A stretch of DNA of 64,000 nucleotides from the NCBI RefSeq assembly GCF_000171615.1, contig NZ_ABFU01000051.3:1-64000 (forward strand), in the 5' to 3' direction. The stretch comes from Bacillus coahuilensis m4-4. GTDB taxonomy: Bacteria; Bacillota; Bacilli; Bacillales; Bacillaceae_K. A program made the position numbers and the translations under genes. Of the stretch, positions 20,600-30,551 are shown piece after piece (the stretch's first letter is position 1; the number at the start of each line of letters is the position of its first letter). A model generated the notes under the pieces. It had not been told where the DNA came from. It was given only the letters and a program-made list of their open reading frames with translations, and searched no databases.

Positions 20600-22011
20600 A
20601 TGTCGATTAATTGGACGGAAGAAGTAGAAAAACGGAAGCAATCATTTTTAGAACATACAAAAAAACTTTTACATATTCGAAGTGTCTTAGATGAAGAAAA
20701 TGGAACAAAGGAAGCTCCATTCGGAGAAGGGGTTAGAGCAGCGTTAGATTTCATGTTAGAGCTAGGTGAAAAGGATTCTTTTACTACAAAGAACGTGGAA
20801 AATGTGGCTGGTCACATTGAGTTTGGTGAAGGGGAAGACCTCCTTGGTATCTTATGTCATGTGGACGTAGTGCCTGAAGGTGATGGTTGGAGTGTAGATC
20901 CATACGCAGGGGAAATAAGAGATGGAAAGCTGATTGCAAGGGGAGTACTAGACGATAAAGGGCCAACCATGGCTGCTTACTATGCCATGAAAATTGTAAA
21001 AGAATCTGGTCTTCCATTATCGAAGAGAGTCCGCATGATTATTGGAACAGACGAAGAAAGCGAATGGCGCTGTGTTGATACCTATTTCAAGCATGAAGAA
21101 ATGCCAACCTTAGGCTTTGCTCCTGATGCAGATTTCCCTATTATCTATGCTGAGAAGGGGCTTACGGATTTTGATATTCGTTTCAAAGAGGGTTCCGTAC
21201 AAGGGGGCCAAGCAGAGCTTAAACTTGTTACGTTCCAATCAGGCCTACGATATAATATGGTTCCAGATGCTGCAGAAGCGACGATTGATCTAGACTCAGA
21301 CCCTACTTACCTTTGTCAATCATTTGACGAATTTTTAAAAGAGAATGAGCTAGAAGGGTCATACTTAATGGATAGTGGACGATTAGTATTCCGCTTGAAA
21401 GGAATTTCATCTCACGGGATGGAACCAAGGAATGGTCGAAATGCAGGCTTGTATTTAGCTCAATTTTTAACTACGCTTCCTCTTGACGCAGAGGGAAACG
21501 ATTTGTTTCATTCCTTTCAGAGCATCTTCACTTAAAATCACGTGGGGAAAGCTTTGGAATTGCCTTTGAAGACGATATTACAGGCCCACTTACGATGAAT
21601 ATCGGGAAAATGAAATTCGAGTCAGGCAAAGAAAGCGTAGTGGGTGTTAACCTGCGTTACCCTGTTACGTTTAACTTTGAAGAAGGAATGAAACCATTCC
21701 ACGAAATCATGAATCATATTGGTGGAGAAATTGTTGTGAAGACACACATGAAGCCACATCACGTCAATCAAGAAGATATGTTAGTAAAAACATTGGCTAA
21801 GGTCTACGAAGAGCACACAGGAGAAAAAGCAGAACTTCTTTCTATTGGTGGAGGAACATATGCACGTTCATTACAATCTGGTGTAGCATTCGGTCCACTA
21901 TTCCCAGGTAGAGAAGATATTGCCCATAAGAAAGATGAATATATGTTTGTGGATGACTTACTAAAGGCAACGGCAATTTATGCACAAGCAATTTATGAGT
22001 TAGCGAAATAA
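20600..22011 (+). CDS. pepV: Dipeptidase PepV (M20 family), frame interrupted
   Basis: A cytosolic zinc dipeptidase of the M20/PepV family, about 470 residues. Metal-site motifs are in order: CHVDVVPEGDGW, VLDDKGP, GTDEESEW and FAPDADFPIIYAEKG. SSHGMEPRNGRNAG belongs to the lid domain. One T is missing in the TTT at 21515-21517; with it FHSFSEHLHLKSRGESFG links the two frames and the length becomes normal. The start at ATG 20600 has an AAGAGGAGG box; the ATG-like start at 20573 is upstream of that. Confidence 0.9.
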
Positions 22012-22024
22012 GAGGGAAATAAGA

Positions 22025-22041
22025 GGGACAGGGACTTTGTC
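22025..22041 (+). repeat. Small repeat element, copy 1
   Basis: GGGACAGGGACTTTGTC just after the pepV stop. Inverted copies lie at 22164-22182 and 22657-22674. The stretch 22012-22284 holds no credible gene. Confidence 0.7.
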
Positions 22042-22163
22042 TTTTTAAGGTTGGTGCTTAAGGCATCAACCTTCTTTATTATGGATAGTATTGAAGGGGG
22101 GTTACCTTCTATTTGACGTTTGTTTAGTACATTTCTACCTTTACTTAGTTGAAGGACTAAAAC

Positions 22164-22182
22164 GGACAAAGTCCCTGTCCCC
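22164..22182 (-). repeat. Small repeat element, copy 2 (inverted)
   Basis: The reverse complement reads GGGGACAGGGACTTTGTCC. With copy 1 it forms an inverted pair about 120 bases apart, like a REP doublet. Confidence 0.7.
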
Positions 22183-22290
22183 CCACCCCTTAATAATCCT
22201 ATTGTTTGAAACTTATCGGGAGATAAAACGTAATAAAAAAAGGATAAGCAATGCAAATAAAAAGGATAAGAGAAGGAGGTATGTGTGGAT

Positions 22291-22523
22291 ATGGAGAATA
22301 AAAAATGTCTTAAATGTGGTGGTACTGAATTCGCAGAAGGTACAGATTTCATGCCCATCAAACCGAGCAAAATGTCTATGAGTGGTGGAAATAAAATTTA
22401 CATATTTTAAAATGCGGAGAAGTTGATTCAATCCGTATCGAAAATACTAGTATTTTTGGAAAAAATAGAGGGTATTCAATAAAACAGTATTGGACAAGGA
22501 TTTTGGGAAACCTTTGTAGATAG
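22291..22523 (+). CDS. Small zinc-ribbon protein, frame interrupted
   Basis: I do not recognise the family by name. After repair it has about 77 residues with two CxxCG-like knuckles: KKCLKCGGTEFAEG at the N-terminus and LKCGEVDSIRIEN after a break. One T is missing in TTTT at 22405-22408; as written the frame ends at NKIYIF. The order (metal knuckle, short insert, second knuckle, basic tail) fits a single treble-clef or zinc ribbon, although the second knuckle shows only one clear Cys as written. AGAAGGAGGT at 22271-22280 is a strong ribosome binding site; GTG 22285 is an alternative start. Confidence 0.55.
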
Positions 22524-22530
22524 GGTTTCC
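22504..22530 (+). terminator. Hairpin at the zinc-ribbon gene end
   Basis: GGGAAACC and GGTTTCCC form a perfect stem around the stop codon. The T tract is poor, so it may be only a structural hairpin. Confidence 0.4.
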
Positions 22531-22575
22531 CAGTCTATTATACATTTATCAACATTAAAGTTTGACAGAGCCTTA

Positions 22576-22612
22576 AAAAAAGAAGAGCCAGACTGCTCTT
22601 CTTAGTTTCTTT
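22576..22612. terminator. Terminator downstream of cysteine synthase-like gene
   Basis: AAGAAGAGC (22580-22588) pairs with GCTCTTCTT (22595-22603) with a 6-base loop, A tract before and T-rich bases after. It suits convergent transcripts from both sides. Confidence 0.7.
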
Positions 22613-22656
22613 GTTGCCTGCTCGAGATTCTTCTCGCTAGAATCTCTCTAAAATAA

Positions 22657-22674
22657 GACAAAGTCCCTGTCCCT
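22657..22674 (-). repeat. Small repeat element, copy 3 (inverted)
   Basis: GACAAAGTCCCTGTCCC ends three bases before the stop codon of the cysteine synthase-like gene. It is the same unit as copies 1 and 2. Confidence 0.7.
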
Positions 22675-22676
22675 CA

Positions 22677-23606
22677 CTAAAACTTGAAGAGGTCACTAGA
22701 TAGATAGCGTTCTCCTGTGTCACAAGCGATGCAGATGACCACATCATTTGGAGTGAATTTCTTGGCTACTTCAATAGCGGTGTAGGCAGCAGCTCCGGAT
22801 GAGGGGCCAACTAGGATGCCTTCTTCGCTAGCTAGTCTTCTTGTAATATCGTAGGCATCTTCATCTTTAATTTTATGAATTTCGTTGTATACATCTTGAT
22901 TTAAGATAGAGGGGATAAAGCCAGGGCTCGTGCCCACAAGTTTATGTTTTCCAGGCTTTCCTCCAGATAACACAGGGGATCCAAAGGGCTCTACTACATG
23001 AATTTCTAAATCACTGTATTTTTCTTTTAATACTTCACCAGTACCCGTAATGGTTCCGCCAGTCCCAGCAGTAGCGATAAACCCTTTAAGGGGTTTTCCT
23101 ATCTGGTTGACACCATCAATGATTTCAAGGGCAGTAGAGTGACGATGTGCATCAGGATTCGCTTGATTGTCAAATTGCATGGGCATAAAGCTGTTTGGAA
23201 TCGTGTTAAGCAGTTCTTTAGCCTTTTCAATGGCACCTGGCATTTTTTTCTCACTTGGCGTTAACACGACTTCTGCACCATACGCCTTTAATAGGTTAAT
23301 ACGTTCCTGTGTGCTAGAGTCTGGCATCACAAGGATCGCTTTATATCCTCTAGCGGCAGCGTTCATAGCAATTCCAATTCCCGTATTTCCACTTGTAGGT
23401 TCAATGATAGTGGACCCTTCTTTTAAATAACCAGCCTTTTCAGCTTCAATGATCATATTATACGCCGCACGGTCTTTTACACTTTTACTTGGGTTATAAA
23501 ATTCTAACTTTAAATAAACATCTGCACCGTCCGCGTGTGCTAATCGATTTAATTTCACTAAAGGAGTGTCTCCGATTAAATCGGCAAGGTTTGGTACAAC
23601 CTTCAT
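22677..23606 (-). CDS. ytkP: Cysteine synthase-like PLP enzyme (YtkP/CysK family)
   Basis: A 309-residue fold-type II PLP enzyme that would make cysteine from O-acetylserine and sulfide or a related beta-replacement. NPSKSVKDRAA holds the PLP lysine, PTSGNTGIG binds the substrate carboxylate and TAGTGGTITGTG binds the PLP phosphate; the C-terminal PSSGAA carries the pyridine-nitrogen serine. Its place beside thpR matches B. subtilis ytkP, a CysK paralogue, rather than the main cysK locus, so the physiological reaction is uncertain. The frame is intact. Confidence 0.85.
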   Translation of the reverse strand: MKVVPNLADLIGDTPLVKLNRLAHADGADVYLKLEFYNPSKSVKDRAAYNMIIEAEKAGYLKEGSTIIEPTSGNTGIGIAMNAAARGYKAILVMPDSSTQERINLLKAYGAEVVLTPSEKKMPGAIEKAKELLNTIPNSFMPMQFDNQANPDAHRHSTALEIIDGVNQIGKPLKGFIATAGTGGTITGTGEVLKEKYSDLEIHVVEPFGSPVLSGGKPGKHKLVGTSPGFIPSILNQDVYNEIHKIKDEDAYDITRRLASEEGILVGPSSGAAAYTAIEVAKKFTPNDVVICIACDTGERYLSSDLFKF

Positions 23607-23749
23607 ACAATCGCTTCCTTTCTTTCTATAAGCTCTGTAAAATAATCTTAAAGCTAAGTGATGTTGAAAGCAAATGAACCACTCCTCCTCCTCTTAATTT
23701 TCGTTCATTTGCTACAATGGAGGTAGAACAATGTAGAGAAGGTGTTAGG

Positions 23750-24316
23750 ATGGACCCCCATTATTTTATTGCTTTTACTTTACCAGATAGCATAAAAGAA
23801 GCCATTACCCCAATGATTATGCATGGACAACAGGAAAAACAGTTGAAATCATGGGTTCACCCCGAAGATCTTCACTTGACTCTTGTGTTTATTGGAAGTT
23901 CAACTCGCTCTACACTAGAAGGATGTTTGAATCAAATAGAAGCGCAGGTAAAGGGAAATGACCCAATTGAAGTAAAAATGAACAGAGTAGATACGTTTGG
24001 AGATTCAGCACGTCCAAGAGTCATTTGGATAGGAATTGAAGAATCCATAGAAGTAGAGACGATAAGAGAAAGTATTTATAGAGTTTGTACTACATATTAT
24101 GATCACTTGGATAAACGACCTTTTACTCCACATATCACTTTAGGGCGTAAGTGGATAGGAAAAGGGGTATATCAGCATGAGCTGTTTCATGATCGACTAC
24201 AACAGGTCTCACCTACAAAATTTGTTCTGGATGAGATCGCTTTATACGAAACAAAACTCGAACAGAAGCCGAAATATAATAAAGTAAGAAGTATAAAACT
24301 ACACCCTTTTGTTTAG
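23750..24316 (+). CDS. thpR: RNA 2',3'-cyclic phosphodiesterase (ThpR/YtlP)
   Basis: A 188-residue 2H-phosphoesterase. The two HxTx catalytic motifs are HLTL (H42-T44) and HITL near residue 126. This family opens 2',3'-cyclic phosphates and was first named 2'-5' RNA ligase. The start at ATG 23750 (MDPHYFIAFTLP) matches family N-termini and follows AAGGTG; the open frame from 23717 adds an unlikely leader. It is transcribed divergently from ytkP, as in B. subtilis. Confidence 0.85.
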   Translation: MDPHYFIAFTLPDSIKEAITPMIMHGQQEKQLKSWVHPEDLHLTLVFIGSSTRSTLEGCLNQIEAQVKGNDPIEVKMNRVDTFGDSARPRVIWIGIEESIEVETIRESIYRVCTTYYDHLDKRPFTPHITLGRKWIGKGVYQHELFHDRLQQVSPTKFVLDEIALYETKLEQKPKYNKVRSIKLHPFV

Positions 24317-24345
24317 GGGAGAGTTGAAAGGAAAGTATGTAAATT

Positions 24346-25309
24346 ATGGCACAATTAATTAAACTAGAGGATTATATGTCTCGTTATGCGACCAATATGT
24401 ATAAGTACCCAACTCAGTTTGTTCGCCTAAAAAAGCAGCAATGGGAACGACTGATGCACGAATACGAGAATGGCACATTAGTGGAAGTTGAAGACAAGGA
24501 AGAAGTAGTTGAAAACGAAGGCATAAAAGAAAAGTTCAAGAATGTGTTTAAGAGACAAAGAAAAGAAGAAGTTTTATTTGATTTCCAATCCATCGTACCT
24601 AAGACGGAGACCTTTAACTTTCAACCTTCATTTACCATAACACCTTCTTCACTAGAGGATTTGAAAAGAATGTTTTTGGATCAACTGTATAATACACAGC
24701 TGAAATGGGCTAGCTCTAGTTTATTAGAAAAATCATTCATAAATCCAGGGTATTATACAGACCCTAACTTAAAATATTTTCTTCAAAGGTTTCCAGACAC
24801 ATTTTTTGTCCTTTACAAACCAATCTTTTTATTAAAAAAAGACCCCAATTGAATTAGAAACATTATTGATTACTCCATCAGAGGTCATTTGTTTATCTAT
24901 TTTAGAAGGGCGGGAGAACGCTGCTTATATTGCTGATGCAAATGAACGATTCTGGATTCAAAAATCTGAAGGGGAAGACAAAAGATTTTTAAGTCCTCTT
25001 GTAGGGTTAAACCGAACTGAAAGCATAGTATCAACGATTTTAAAAGCGAATGAAAGTGCCATTCCTGTAAAGAAACTTCTTCTTTCTCGAACTGGCTACA
25101 TTGATTTTCCGATGAGTCCCTACCATGTTCAATTGGTGGATAAGCGTAATTATGAAGAGTGGTTTCAACAGATGAGAAACTATCGGTCACCATTAAAAAA
25201 CCAACAGATTAAAGCAGCGGTATCCCTACTAGATTATTGTCAAACAACGAGTATTAAAAGATTAGAATGGGAAGATACGAATAGCATAACAGGTCAGGAA
25301 GAGGACTAA
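24346..25309 (+). CDS. Conserved hypothetical protein (YtlQ-like by position), frame interrupted
   Basis: About 320 residues after repair. I do not recognise a domain. The sequence is hydrophilic, with a charged region near residues 45-75 and no signal peptide or membrane helix. As written it stops at LLKKDPN. Removing one A from the A7 run at 24834-24840 continues into PIELETLLITPSEVIC and on to the acidic C-terminus. It lies between thpR and the pullulanase, where B. subtilis has ytlQ; that name is a guess from position. Confidence 0.6.
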
Positions 25310-25398
25310 GTGCACAGGTTATGGGGACTCCGAATAGAATGAAAGGAAGCTACCATTTACCATTCTATGATTGATTTGTGAAAAAGAAGGTGAACTTT

Positions 25399-27498
25399 TT
25401 GTTGAAGATAGAGAGAACATTTGAAGCATATTTAGATGGGATGAATACGGTAACGATATTACTACCACGAAGCTATCACGACGGAGAGTCAGCTCATTTT
25501 ACATTGCTTTTTGAAGATAAATCATGGCCCATAACTATAGAGTCTGTAGTTGAATTAGATAATAGAAGAAAATATGTAGGGAAGCTTACTTTCACTCCTA
25601 ATTTTGGTCAAACGTATTATGTGTTGGATGAGCGAAACATTCAAACCGACTTACAAATAGGATCCGTTATCCGGACAGATGAATTTGACGAAATGTTTTA
25701 TTATGATGGGGAGTTAGGCGCACTATATTCAGAGAATCAAACCTCCTTCCTTGTGTGGGCACCGACGGCTACGCATGTACGGTTAAAGTTAATACATCCA
25801 GTACAGATGGACACAAAAATGGTTTCTATGACTAGAGAAGCTGGAGTGTGGTCCCATTTAGAAGAAGGAAATCTAGATGGGTACTATTATTCATTCATTG
25901 CTTGTGTCAATCAACAATGGAAAGAAGTTGTCGATCCGTATGCCAAAAGTGTTACAGCTGGAAGTCAGCTCGGGGTTGTCATTGATATGGAGAAAACCAA
26001 AAAGCTTACCGCACTTCCATCTTTACCTCCAACACAATGCAGTATATATGAATTACATGTACGTGATGCGACCATTCATCCGAATAGCGGAGTCCGAATG
26101 AAAGGAAAGTACAAGGGCTTAACTGAACTTGAAACCATTTCAAAAGATGGATTATCAACAGGATTGTCTTATTTAAAAGAGCTAGGAGTTACACATATAG
26201 AATTATTGCCTTTAAATGATTTTGAAGGGGTAGACGATCTTCATCCTCTAAAACAATACAACTGGGGATATAATCCGCTGTTTTTTAATGCTCCAGAAGG
26301 TTCATATTCTACCAATCCCAAAGATCCATACAGCAGAATTCATGAATTAAAAGAAATGATTGATACTTTTCATCAGCAGGGTTTAAGGGTCATCCAAGAT
26401 GTGGTGTATAATCATGTCTATATCCAGGAGCTATCAAGCTTTGAACTACTAGTGCCAGGTTACTTTTTTCGCCATGATGGATATGGAAATCCATCTGATG
26501 GAACAGGGGTAGGAAATGACTTTGCATCTGAAAAGAAGCTGGCAAGAAAATTTATAGTGGACAGTGTGACCTATTGGCTAACGGAATATGGTATAGATGG
26601 CTTTCGATTCGACTTAATGGGAAATTTAGATATTGAAACCATGCTAGAAGTCAGTAAGGTAGCGGAAGAATTGGTGCCAGGGCTAATGTTACTTGGAGAA
26701 GGGTGGGATTTACAAACCACGCTTCCAAAAGAGAAAAAAGCCATTATAGCAAACGCTTCAAGCTTACCTACTATCGCTTTTTTCAATGACCAATTTAGAG
26801 ACACAATTAAGGGAAGCACATTCAATATGGGCAGTACTGGTTTTGCTTTAGGTGAACCAAATATGGAAGAAAAAGTTTTGCCTTTACTCTTAGGAGAAGG
26901 GAAGCTAGCCCCTATTCAAAGTGTTAACTATGTCGAATCTCATGATAATCATACATTATGGGACAAAATTCAGTTCATATACCCGAACGACCAATGGAAT
27001 ATTAAAAGACATCAACTAGCGACAGCGATGACTATATTAGCACCTGGAATTCCTTTTCTACATGCTGGCCAGGAATTTTTCCGTACAAAGGAAGGGATCG
27101 GAAATAGCTATAATGCACCAGACAGGGTGAATCGACTTGACTGGGGACTGCGAGAACTAGAAGACGAAAATGTACAATTCATTATGGGGCTACTCCGTTT
27201 ACGCAGGGAGAATCCAATTTTTCATGTGTCGAGCCATATGGAAGGAAAAGAATTTTATTCAGTGTTAAAAAAAGATAATGGGATCATTGCCATACATTAC
27301 AAAGGGTTAAAAGCCTTTTCAACTTGGGAAGAACTAGTGATTGTCTACCACAATCGCTTCACTATCCAAGAACTTTTATTGCCTGAAGGTAAGTGGAATA
27401 TTTTAGTGGAAGAGCAGTCCGTATCCACATCTTCTCATCGTACAGTACAATCTATTTTAGAGATTCAACCACTCAGTCTATATGTACTAGGTCGGTAG
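25399..27498 (+). CDS. amyX: Type I pullulanase AmyX (GH13_14)
   Basis: A cytosolic debranching enzyme cleaving alpha-1,6 bonds in glycogen-type or pullulan oligosaccharides. About 699 residues. An N-terminal CBM48-like region (about 95-185, SFLVWAPTATHVRLKL) precedes the (beta/alpha)8 barrel with the type I signature YNWGYNP. Catalytic residues lie in GFRFDLMG (Asp nucleophile), LLGEGWD (Glu) and ESHDNHT (Asp). It has no signal peptide, so acts inside the cell. The start at TTG 25399 aligns with B. subtilis AmyX and has AGAAGG 7 bases upstream; GTG 25378 extends it by seven residues. Confidence 0.92.
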   Translation: MLKIERTFEAYLDGMNTVTILLPRSYHDGESAHFTLLFEDKSWPITIESVVELDNRRKYVGKLTFTPNFGQTYYVLDERNIQTDLQIGSVIRTDEFDEMFYYDGELGALYSENQTSFLVWAPTATHVRLKLIHPVQMDTKMVSMTREAGVWSHLEEGNLDGYYYSFIACVNQQWKEVVDPYAKSVTAGSQLGVVIDMEKTKKLTALPSLPPTQCSIYELHVRDATIHPNSGVRMKGKYKGLTELETISKDGLSTGLSYLKELGVTHIELLPLNDFEGVDDLHPLKQYNWGYNPLFFNAPEGSYSTNPKDPYSRIHELKEMIDTFHQQGLRVIQDVVYNHVYIQELSSFELLVPGYFFRHDGYGNPSDGTGVGNDFASEKKLARKFIVDSVTYWLTEYGIDGFRFDLMGNLDIETMLEVSKVAEELVPGLMLLGEGWDLQTTLPKEKKAIIANASSLPTIAFFNDQFRDTIKGSTFNMGSTGFALGEPNMEEKVLPLLLGEGKLAPIQSVNYVESHDNHTLWDKIQFIYPNDQWNIKRHQLATAMTILAPGIPFLHAGQEFFRTKEGIGNSYNAPDRVNRLDWGLRELEDENVQFIMGLLRLRRENPIFHVSSHMEGKEFYSVLKKDNGIIAIHYKGLKAFSTWEELVIVYHNRFTIQELLLPEGKWNILVEEQSVSTSSHRTVQSILEIQPLSLYVLGR

Positions 27499-27547
27499 TG
27501 GGAAAGGGAGTCTTGACGTAAGTACTAATTGATTATAAAATTTATAA

Positions 27548-27590
27548 AGAGATAGCTGTGATTGTGACTATCAACAGCTATCTCTTTTTT
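27548..27590 (+). terminator. Terminator of amyX
   Basis: AGAGATAGCTGT pairs with ACAGCTATCTCT around a 14-base loop and ends in TTTTT. Confidence 0.9.
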
Positions 27591-27674
27591 ATTTTGATTA
27601 TAAACGAATGATTATAGTATGATAATAAACGTATACTAGGGACCTCGGAGAATGCATTAAGTTGTAGGTGAAGC

Positions 27675-28457
27675 ATGTTGGAACATTTATTTGATAAGGA
27701 ATGGACGATCACACCTGCTGGAGGAGCTACAGGAGAAGCTTATTTTGCTCAAAGAGAGGAGCAAAAGCTTTTCCTAAAACGGAATTCATCCCCATTTTTA
27801 GCTGTTCTTTCAGCTGAAGGAATTGTACCAAAGTTAATTTGGACAAAGCGATTAGAAAACGGTGATGTGATTACGGCTCAAAGCTGGATGAGTGGAAGGG
27901 AACTTTCGGCTCGTGATATGAATGACATTTCTGTAGCAAAATTACTTCATAAAATTCATAGTACAAAGCCACTATTAACCATGTTAGAGCGTTTAGGAGT
28001 GAAACCGTTTCAACCTGAAGAAATGCTCATTCAAGTTGAAACGGGGTTGGATACTGATTTGACAAGGCGTCTAGTAGTCGAGCAGTCCATACAGTTTCTT
28101 CAAGAAACTATAGGGGACATTTATACGGCTAATTATGTGGTTTGTCATGGTGATCTTAACCACAACAATTGGCTCCTGTCTGATGATGGGGACCTATACC
28201 TTATTGATTGGGACAGTAGTATGATTGGTGATCCTGCTATTGATCTAGGCTTGATCTTATATTGGTATATCCCTAGAGAAGACTGGGGAATGTGGCTATC
28301 TCAATACGGTGTTGAGTTATCAAATTCCTTACAAATTCGTATGAAGTGGTATGTTATTTGTCAAACGCTACTTTCTGTGCAGTGGCACTATTCAAAGGAC
28401 AGAGTTGCTGAAATGAATCAATTGCTACTGCGTCTAGAAGGATTTATTACTCTTTAA
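27675..28457 (+). CDS. ytmP: APH/choline kinase-like phosphotransferase YtmP
   Basis: A 260-residue protein-kinase-like phosphotransferase. The catalytic loop HGDLNHNNW and the metal-binding IDWDSS (DFG equivalent) are intact, with the nucleotide lysine expected in KLFLKRN. The family includes aminoglycoside and choline kinases; the B. subtilis homologue has no proven substrate, so resistance should not be assumed. It converges on ytzH, with the stops overlapping by four bases, and lies upstream of trmB as in B. subtilis. Confidence 0.85.
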   Translation: MLEHLFDKEWTITPAGGATGEAYFAQREEQKLFLKRNSSPFLAVLSAEGIVPKLIWTKRLENGDVITAQSWMSGRELSARDMNDISVAKLLHKIHSTKPLLTMLERLGVKPFQPEEMLIQVETGLDTDLTRRLVVEQSIQFLQETIGDIYTANYVVCHGDLNHNNWLLSDDGDLYLIDWDSSMIGDPAIDLGLILYWYIPREDWGMWLSQYGVELSNSLQIRMKWYVICQTLLSVQWHYSKDRVAEMNQLLLRLEGFITL

Positions 28458-28732
28458 AAGTACGTATTCATATCCTCTACCCAGTTTTCTAAAGACTGAC
28501 GGTTCGTATGAATATGTTGTTCTAAGCCTTTCGTGTATTTACCCTCTTGTCCATAGCGGTAAATTTCTTCTAACAGGGGTTTAGCAGCTTGTTGTACGTC
28601 TTGATTCACCATTAGAGATTTAACAAGACGTTCTACTTGCTCGCATTCTGCTACTGTTCCGCAGCAGTCATCTAAGTGATTAGTCAGAATATCTTGAAGT
28701 AGTGAAAGTTGATTGTGATAGGTTAAAGGCAT
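28454..28732 (-). CDS. ytzH: YtzH-like family protein
   Basis: A 92-residue helical cytosolic protein starting MPLTYHNQLSLLQDIL, with a CC pair in HLDDCCGTVAECEQVE. It matches the YtzH family of unknown function, found beside trmB in bacilli. The start at ATG 28732 follows GAGGGTG; the open frame reaches further upstream but lacks a site. The three cysteines could bind metal, though nothing proves it. Confidence 0.8.
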   Translation of the reverse strand: MPLTYHNQLSLLQDILTNHLDDCCGTVAECEQVERLVKSLMVNQDVQQAAKPLLEEIYRYGQEGKYTKGLEQHIHTNRQSLENWVEDMNTYF

Positions 28733-28911
28733 TCTTCGGCACCCTCTCTTAATAAAGATACGTGAATTCACAGTTAGTTTGTGGATTCATTTTTTTATCT
28801 ATACATGAAGTAAAAAGAATGACTTTCTAGTAATGGGAATCATTGATAATGAAGGTCAGATATGGTTTAACTCGAATTAAGTAACACATAGCAAAAGGAT
28901 TGGTGATAAAC

Positions 28912-29556
28912 ATGAGATTACGCAACAAACCATGGGCTAAAGATAAGTTAGATAGTCATCCAGAGATCGTGGTGAGAAACCCTGAACAATTTAAGGGGAA
29001 GTGGCATGAAGTATTTGGTAATAAGAATCCTATTCATATTGAAGTAGGGACAGGAAAAGGGCAATTTGTTTCAGGCATGGCAGAACTAAACGCTGACATT
29101 AACTATATAGGAATTGAACTTTTCGAGAGTGTCATCGTAACCGCTTTAGATAAAGCGCTGGAAAAGGATGTTAGAAACCTCCGTCTCTTAAATGAAAACG
29201 CAATGGATTTAACAAAAATTTTTGATAGGGATGAAATCTCACGAGTGTATTTAAATTTCTCAGATCCTTGGCCAAAAATTAGACATGCTAAAAGAAGACT
29301 TACTCATTCTAACTTTTTAGATCTTTATAAAGAAATTCTTATTCCAGAAGGGGAAATCCATTTTAAAACAGACAATCAAGGGTTGTTCGAGTATTCTTTA
29401 CAAAGTTTCTCCGAATATGGATTGCTTTTAACATTTGTAAGTTTAGATCTACACAAAAGTGAATTTGGCCCGAATATAATGACGGAATATGAAGAGAAAT
29501 TTTCTAATAAAGGGCAGAGAATTTATCGATCAGAAGTTCGCTACCTAAATAAATAA
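28912..29556 (+). CDS. trmB: tRNA (guanine-N7)-methyltransferase TrmB
   Basis: A 214-residue SAM-dependent enzyme that methylates G46 of tRNA at N7. [11 protein letters not shown] is the SAM-binding motif I, and [16 protein letters not shown] is the TrmB signature with the catalytic Asp. The C-terminal [16 protein letters not shown] is also typical. The start at ATG 28912 (MRLRNKPWA) is the family start; the open frame begins four codons earlier. A strong terminator follows. Confidence 0.95.
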   Translation: MRLRNKPWAKDKLDSHPEIVVRNPEQFKGKWHEVFGNKNPIHIEVGTGKGQFVSGMAELNADINYIGIELFESVIVTALDKALEKDVRNLRLLNENAMDLTKIFDRDEISRVYLNFSDPWPKIRHAKRRLTHSNFLDLYKEILIPEGEIHFKTDNQGLFEYSLQSFSEYGLLLTFVSLDLHKSEFGPNIMTEYEEKFSNKGQRIYRSEVRYLNK

Positions 29557-29560
29557 ACAG

Positions 29561-29605
29561 TAAAAACCAATAGAACGTCCCCGTTGACGACTATTGGTTT
29601 TTTTG
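29561..29605 (+). terminator. Terminator of trmB
   Basis: AAAAACCAATAG pairs with CTATTGGTTTTT; the loop contains GTCCCCGTTGACGA. It ends in T tracts. Confidence 0.9.
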
Positions 29606-29672
29606 TTTTTCTTTTTATAATAGTGAGTTAGGATGCTAAACTGAAGAAGACAAGATGATAAGGGGGATTTTT

Positions 29673-30518
29673 GTGGATACGTTAAAAAGGGGAAACATGT
29701 CGTTCACTTGGTTAAATGGGGGAGTTACACATCTAGACGGAGGGGCAATGTTTGGTGTCGTTCCGAAGGCACTATGGTCCAAGAAATATCCAGTAGATGA
29801 ATATAATAGAATTGAACTACGAACCGATCCAATCTTTTTCCAAAAAGACGGAAAGAATTTTATCATTGATTCTGGAATTGGAAATGGTCGGCTCTCAGAA
29901 AAGCAGCTCCGTAATTACGGAGTGCTAGAAGAATCACATGTAGAAAAGTCTTTATCGAAACTGGGACTGACGCCAGAAGATATTGACTATTGCTTAATGA
30001 CTCATATGCATTTTGATCACGTGTTAGGGTTAACAAAAAAAGCAGACGACGGTGAATTACTCCCTGCTTTTCCGAATGCAACCATTATTACATCAGAAGT
30101 GGAATGGAATGAAATAAGAAATCCGAATATAAGGTCTCGCAATACATATTGGAAAGAAAATTGGATTGCGATTGAACAGCAAGTAAAAACGTTTAAAGAT
30201 TTCATAGAAGTACTAGACGGAGTCATGATGATTCATACCGGTGGACATAGTGACGGACACAGCGTAGTCAAAATTAGTGACGGCAAGGAGGTCTATGTTC
30301 ATTTAGCTGATATTATGGCAACACATGCCCATCAAAATCCCCTTTGGGTCATGGCATACGATGACTATCCAATGACGAGCATCTTTGCAAAAGATAAGTG
30401 GCTTAAAGAAATTTTAGAAAACGAATATTGGTGCCTATTCTATCATGATGGCCTATATAGAGCCGTGAAATGGTCTAAAGAAAATGAAATCATTGACTCC
30501 TTGAAAAGGGAGAGATAA
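29673..30518 (+). CDS. ytnP: MBL-fold lactonase homologue YtnP
   Basis: A 281-residue metallo-beta-lactamase fold protein. [10 protein letters not shown] is the HxHxDH metal motif, and later ligands lie in [18 protein letters not shown] and FYHDG. B. subtilis YtnP is an AHL-lactonase homologue reported to interfere with signalling of other bacteria, so quorum quenching is the likely role. The start at GTG 29673 is favoured because AAGGGGG lies 6 bases before it; the upstream ATG 29655 precedes that box. Confidence 0.85.
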   Translation: MDTLKRGNMSFTWLNGGVTHLDGGAMFGVVPKALWSKKYPVDEYNRIELRTDPIFFQKDGKNFIIDSGIGNGRLSEKQLRNYGVLEESHVEKSLSKLGLTPEDIDYCLMTHMHFDHVLGLTKKADDGELLPAFPNATIITSEVEWNEIRNPNIRSRNTYWKENWIAIEQQVKTFKDFIEVLDGVMMIHTGGHSDGHSVVKISDGKEVYVHLADIMATHAHQNPLWVMAYDDYPMTSIFAKDKWLKEILENEYWCLFYHDGLYRAVKWSKENEIIDSLKRER

Positions 30519-30546
30519 AAAAGGTTGCCCCTCGGGGCAACCTTTG
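30518..30546. terminator. Terminator between ytnP and ytzB
   Basis: AAAGGTTGCCCC and GGGGCAACCTTT form a perfect 12-bp stem with a two-base loop. It is flanked by an A tract on the left, so it works best for the minus-strand gene and serves both. Confidence 0.85.
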
Positions 30547-30551
30547 CTCAT

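Noticed and set aside
20431-20754. Minus-strand 107-codon frame before pepV.
   Set aside because: It lies antisense over the pepV start with no ribosome site.
27675-28457. Aminoglycoside resistance gene.
   Set aside because: The fold is APH-like, but the position and sequence are those of the housekeeping ytmP.
29673-30518. Beta-lactamase.
   Set aside because: The HxHxDH motif is common to all MBL folds; it is YtnP by position and sequence.
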